Assembly: GCA_045595165.1 (NCBI GenBank)
Contig: JAZNZY010000017.1
Coordinates: 49,115 to 113,114, forward strand
DNA from: SFLA01 sp045595165
GTDB lineage: Bacteria > Bacillota > Clostridia > Oscillospirales > CAG-382
Direction: 5' to 3'
Length of the DNA: 64,000 bases
The translations under genes and the position numbers were made by a program. Each line of letters starts with the position of its first letter. Position 1 is the stretch's first letter. This document shows positions 61,273 through 64,000 of the stretch, in pieces. Below the pieces are notes generated by a model. The model was not told the DNA's origin and did no database searches. It was given only the letters and a program-made list of their open reading frames with translations.

Positions 61273-62745
61273 CTACAGTAATATACAAATAAGCCCGCCG
61301 CTGCCCTCATTTATAATCCTTTCCAGCGTTTCGGATAATTTTCCTCTCGCATCCTCGGGCATATGGGCGAGTTTTGCGTTGATTCCCTCACCGATAAGCT
61401 CGTATAAGGATTTACCGAACATATTTGATCCCCATATTTTTTTAGGATCTTCCTCAAACTCTCTCAGCAAATATTCAACCAATTCTTCCGATTGCCGTTC
61501 TGTGCCGACAGTAGGGGAAAGCTCTGTTTGAATATTTGCTTTTATCATATGTATAGACGGAGCGGATGCCTTGAGCTTGACACCGTATCCTCCCGGCTGT
61601 CTTACGATTTCCGGCTCGTCAAGGGTAAGATCATCAACGTCGGGTGTAACTATTCCGTATCCTGTACGGTTGACCTGCGCTAACGCATCAGATATCTTTG
61701 AATAGCTATCATTGATCTGTTTTAGATCGCCAAGGAGAGAAAACAAGGATTTTTCGTCTGTTATTTCAAATCCGGAATGCTCACCCAACGCGTTAAAAAA
61801 CAGTTCGTCGGGAACAACAACCGCTATCTGCGATGTGCCGTTTCCCAAATCGACTTTTTCTATTTTCGCCGTACCGCCGTTTTCAGTAAAGAAGCTGCCA
61901 AATACCTGCTTAATTTCGCCGATACGTCTGATCTTATTTACAGATTCGATTATCCCGCTATACAATTCCTCTTTCACTTTGCCGCTTTGTTGCACGTCAA
62001 CCCAAGCAGGTAATGCGAATTTTATCTCTTTTACAGGAAATTCGTACAGTACAGCCTGTAAAATTTCTTTAATATCACGCTCATTCATTTCGGCACAATT
62101 TACCGGAACAACAGGGATATCGTAGTTTTCTTCAAGTTCTTTTGAAAGCAATGCTGTTTTTTTATCATTTGGATACGCTGAATTCAGAACAATAACAAAA
62201 GGCTTACCCGTTGACTTCATTTCACGAACTATCCTGCTCTCAGCTTCAACATATGCATTTCTGTCTATTTCACCTATACTGCCATCGGTGGTAACAAGAA
62301 TACCGATTGTGGAATGCTCGGTAATTACCTTTTGCGTACCAAGCTCTGCTGCGGTTTCAAAAGGCATCGCTTTGTCTGACCAAGGTGTCATTACCATTCT
62401 TGTTTCGCCGTCTTCGATATGACCAATGGCACCGGGAACAATATATCCGACACAATCGATCATACGCATACGAAAAGTCGTGTTTTCGTCAAGTTTAATT
62501 ACTGCGGCTTCTTCCGGCACGAATTTGGGTTCTGTGGTCATTACCGTACGGCCTGAAGCTGACTGGGGCATCTCATCCCGCGCTCGCTCTTTTTTTGCCT
62601 GAGAATCCATATATGGTAAAACCATTGTTTGCATAAATCTGTTTATCAAAGTTGATTTTCCTGTTCTTACGGGTCCTACTACACCAATGTAAATATCACC
62701 GTCTGTACGCTTCGAAATCTCCTCATATATACTCAAATCAGCCAT
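61273..62745 (-). CDS. spoIVA: Stage IV sporulation protein A (spore coat ATPase)
   Basis: The 490-residue protein is the SpoIVA morphogenetic ATPase that polymerises on the forespore surface as the base of the spore coat. It has a Walker A GPVRTGKST (about 24-32), a sensor segment RMRMIDCVGYIVPGAIGH, and the long C-terminal domain ending GSGGLICILL, where the final residues direct anchoring. The length fits the family (about 492). CGGAGG precedes the ATG. Its presence indicates the organism can sporulate. Confidence 0.97.
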   Translation of the reverse strand: MADLSIYEEISKRTDGDIYIGVVGPVRTGKSTLINRFMQTMVLPYMDSQAKKERARDEMPQSASGRTVMTTEPKFVPEEAAVIKLDENTTFRMRMIDCVGYIVPGAIGHIEDGETRMVMTPWSDKAMPFETAAELGTQKVITEHSTIGILVTTDGSIGEIDRNAYVEAESRIVREMKSTGKPFVIVLNSAYPNDKKTALLSKELEENYDIPVVPVNCAEMNERDIKEILQAVLYEFPVKEIKFALPAWVDVQQSGKVKEELYSGIIESVNKIRRIGEIKQVFGSFFTENGGTAKIEKVDLGNGTSQIAVVVPDELFFNALGEHSGFEITDEKSLFSLLGDLKQINDSYSKISDALAQVNRTGYGIVTPDVDDLTLDEPEIVRQPGGYGVKLKASAPSIHMIKANIQTELSPTVGTERQSEELVEYLLREFEEDPKKIWGSNMFGKSLYELIGEGINAKLAHMPEDARGKLSETLERIINEGSGGLICILL

Positions 62746-62834
62746 ATTAATTTCCTCCGGATTATATTTTTCTTTTTATTCCGTTTAAAGATATTCAAAA
62801 AAGGTAAACTATATGCTATATCATCAAAAAATGT

Positions 62835-62863
62835 TTGACAAAATCAGTATCAAGTGATAAAAT
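62835..62863 (+). promoter_or_regulatory. pfkA promoter
   Basis: TTGACA (62835-62840), 17 bases, TAAAAT (62858-62863), 35 bases before the ATG. Confidence 0.78.
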
Positions 62864-62897
62864 TAAAGTGTTAATTACAGTTTTTGGGAGGTTCCCT

Positions 62898-63962
62898 ATG
62901 GCAGAATTTAAAAGAATAGGCGTACTTACTTCCGGCGGCGATGCCCCCGGTATGAATGCGGCTGTACGCGCGGTTACAAGACTTGCGTTGTATAAAGGCG
63001 TAGAGGTATACGGAATATATAACGGTTATCAAGGATTGATTGACGGAGATATCAAGCCTCTTGGCGCGCGGGACGTTTCTTATATAATCAATCGCGGCGG
63101 TACTATGCTTTATACTGCCCGTTGTCCCGAGTTCAAAACCAAAGAAGGCGTAGAAAAAGCAGCGGCAAAAGCTCGGGAATTCGGTCTTGATGGTATCGTT
63201 ACCATCGGCGGCGACGGAACTTTCAGAGGTGCCGTTGATCTTACCGATGCAGGTATTCCTTGTATAGGTATTCCCGGAACTATCGACAACGATATAGCTT
63301 CTACGGAGATGACTATCGGCTTCGATACTGCGATGAACACAGTTGTTGATCTTGTTGATAAGCTTCGTGATACGAGCGAAAGTCATTCCCGTTGCACTAT
63401 TGTTGAGGTTATGGGAAGAGATGCAGGCGACATTGCACTGAATACCGCTATCGCAGTCGGTGCGGTTACCACCGTTATAAAGGAAATTCCCACCGATTTC
63501 GATCACGTTTTTGAAAAGATGGTCGAAGCCCGCAGAGCAGGCAAGCGTAATTTTATTATCATTACCGCTGAAGGAATGGGAAGAGAATACGGCGAAGAGC
63601 TTACGGATCTGATCGAAAAACGCACAGGTATAGAAGCGAGATTTGCACGTCTTGCCCATATTCAGCGCGGAGGAAGTCCCACTCTGCAGGACAGAGTGCT
63701 TGCGACAAAGATGGGCTGTGCCGCCGTTGAAAGTCTTGTATCCGGTCAAATGAAAAAAGTAGTTTGCCAGCGTCATAACAGTATAATTACCATGGACATC
63801 CACGATGCACTTCAGGTAGATAAACTTATGAAAGGCAAGCTTTCCAAGGAAGAACAAAACAAGATTCCGCCCAACATACTGTACGATATGAAAAAGATCG
63901 TTGCAGAAAAAGAAGCTTACAAGCAATACCTCAATTATATTATCGACCACATTACACTTTAA
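62898..63962 (+). CDS. pfkA: 6-phosphofructokinase
   Basis: The 354-residue enzyme phosphorylates fructose 6-phosphate in glycolysis. It carries GVLTSGGDAPGMNAAVRAV (residues 8-26), TIGGDGTFRGA (ATP site), the catalytic PGTIDNDI loop and EVMGRDAGD. The GGDG motif points to the ATP-dependent rather than pyrophosphate-dependent type. GGGAGG (62886-62891) fixes the ATG at 62898. The product is about 35 residues longer than E. coli PfkA, mainly at the C-terminus. A palindromic repeat follows within 10 bases. Confidence 0.96.
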   Translation: MAEFKRIGVLTSGGDAPGMNAAVRAVTRLALYKGVEVYGIYNGYQGLIDGDIKPLGARDVSYIINRGGTMLYTARCPEFKTKEGVEKAAAKAREFGLDGIVTIGGDGTFRGAVDLTDAGIPCIGIPGTIDNDIASTEMTIGFDTAMNTVVDLVDKLRDTSESHSRCTIVEVMGRDAGDIALNTAIAVGAVTTVIKEIPTDFDHVFEKMVEARRAGKRNFIIITAEGMGREYGEELTDLIEKRTGIEARFARLAHIQRGGSPTLQDRVLATKMGCAAVESLVSGQMKKVVCQRHNSIITMDIHDALQVDKLMKGKLSKEEQNKIPPNILYDMKKIVAEKEAYKQYLNYIIDHITL

Positions 63963-63969
63963 TGATCAC

Positions 63970-64000
63970 CCCAATCACCCCAAGAAGTCTGCGACTTCTT
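63970..64000 (-). repeat. Third copy of the hairpin repeat, inverted and cut by the window end
   Basis: Read on the minus strand this is AAGAAGTC-GCA-GACTTCTT followed by GGGGTGATTG, identical over 29 bases to repeat unit 1 at 11.6 kb. The outer CCCC arm lies beyond the window. It sits directly after pfkA. Confidence 0.85.

Noticed and set aside
62871..63950. A 359-codon minus-strand frame opposite pfkA
   Set aside because: Antisense shadow of an unmistakable phosphofructokinase gene.

Overview
The window reads as chromosomal DNA of an uncultured-type, low-to-mid GC, anaerobic, spore-forming Firmicute (class Clostridia). The evidence is spoIVA with a YlmC/YmxH-like gene, type III glutamine synthetase, an NfnAB-type pair, a one-piece tmRNA with tag ANNNLAIAA, strong GGAGG ribosome sites and TTGACA-17-TATAAT promoters. 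No rRNA or CRISPR array is visible. There is one tRNA (Pro, GGG) and one tmRNA.

Layout. 1-15.9 kb is mostly plus strand: a 5'-truncated flippase-like membrane protein, an exported metallophosphoesterase, citrate synthase, a methyltransferase behind a possible uORF/attenuator, purA, a DUF1846 protein, glnN, a CBS-pair protein, a short RadC-like JAB protein, sfsA, an MFS transporter, a sugar-phosphate isomerase-like protein and bcp. A hairpin repeat at 11.6 kb recurs inverted at the window's last bases.

15.9-31.8 kb is one long minus-strand unit read from a promoter at about 31.8 kb. It holds a 2405-residue membrane-anchored subtilase with BspA-like leucine-rich repeats, an InlB-repeat lipoprotein, an unusually long peptide-binding lipoprotein, OppB, OppC, OppD, OppF and a small membrane protein. 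The order suggests coupled surface proteolysis and peptide import.

31.9-38.9 kb is a second minus-strand unit. It holds a membrane protein ending in a CxxC tail (CD1871A-like), a membrane 4Fe-4S protein fused to a TlpA-type thioredoxin domain, and three lipoproteins, one with its own TlpA domain. These lipoproteins share a Cna-B-like N-terminal domain and, in two of them, an unrecognised module ending in a Cys/Tyr-rich motif. I consider this the best candidate for an undescribed system: electron transfer from an Fe-S membrane protein to extracytoplasmic thiols, with no CcdA/DsbD seen.

39-47 kb carries a MalY/PatB-type lyase, an acyltransferase, two paralogous XRE regulators whose promoters share an identical palindrome at +1, a Cthe_2159-like beta-helix lipoprotein, and a decayed mobile island (integrase remnant, small element-type protein, ADP-ribosyltransferase-like protein plus basic partner) abutting the 3' end of ssrA. 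47.2-54.2 kb has ssrA-smpB-thioesterase-xerC on the minus strand, then a small membrane protein, a CBM9-like protein, a nitroreductase, an AEC transporter, another membrane protein and xerD. 54.2-64 kb has DUF624, CYTH, RluA, tRNA-Pro, a flavoprotein, nfnAB, an acetyltransferase, ylmC, spoIVA and pfkA.
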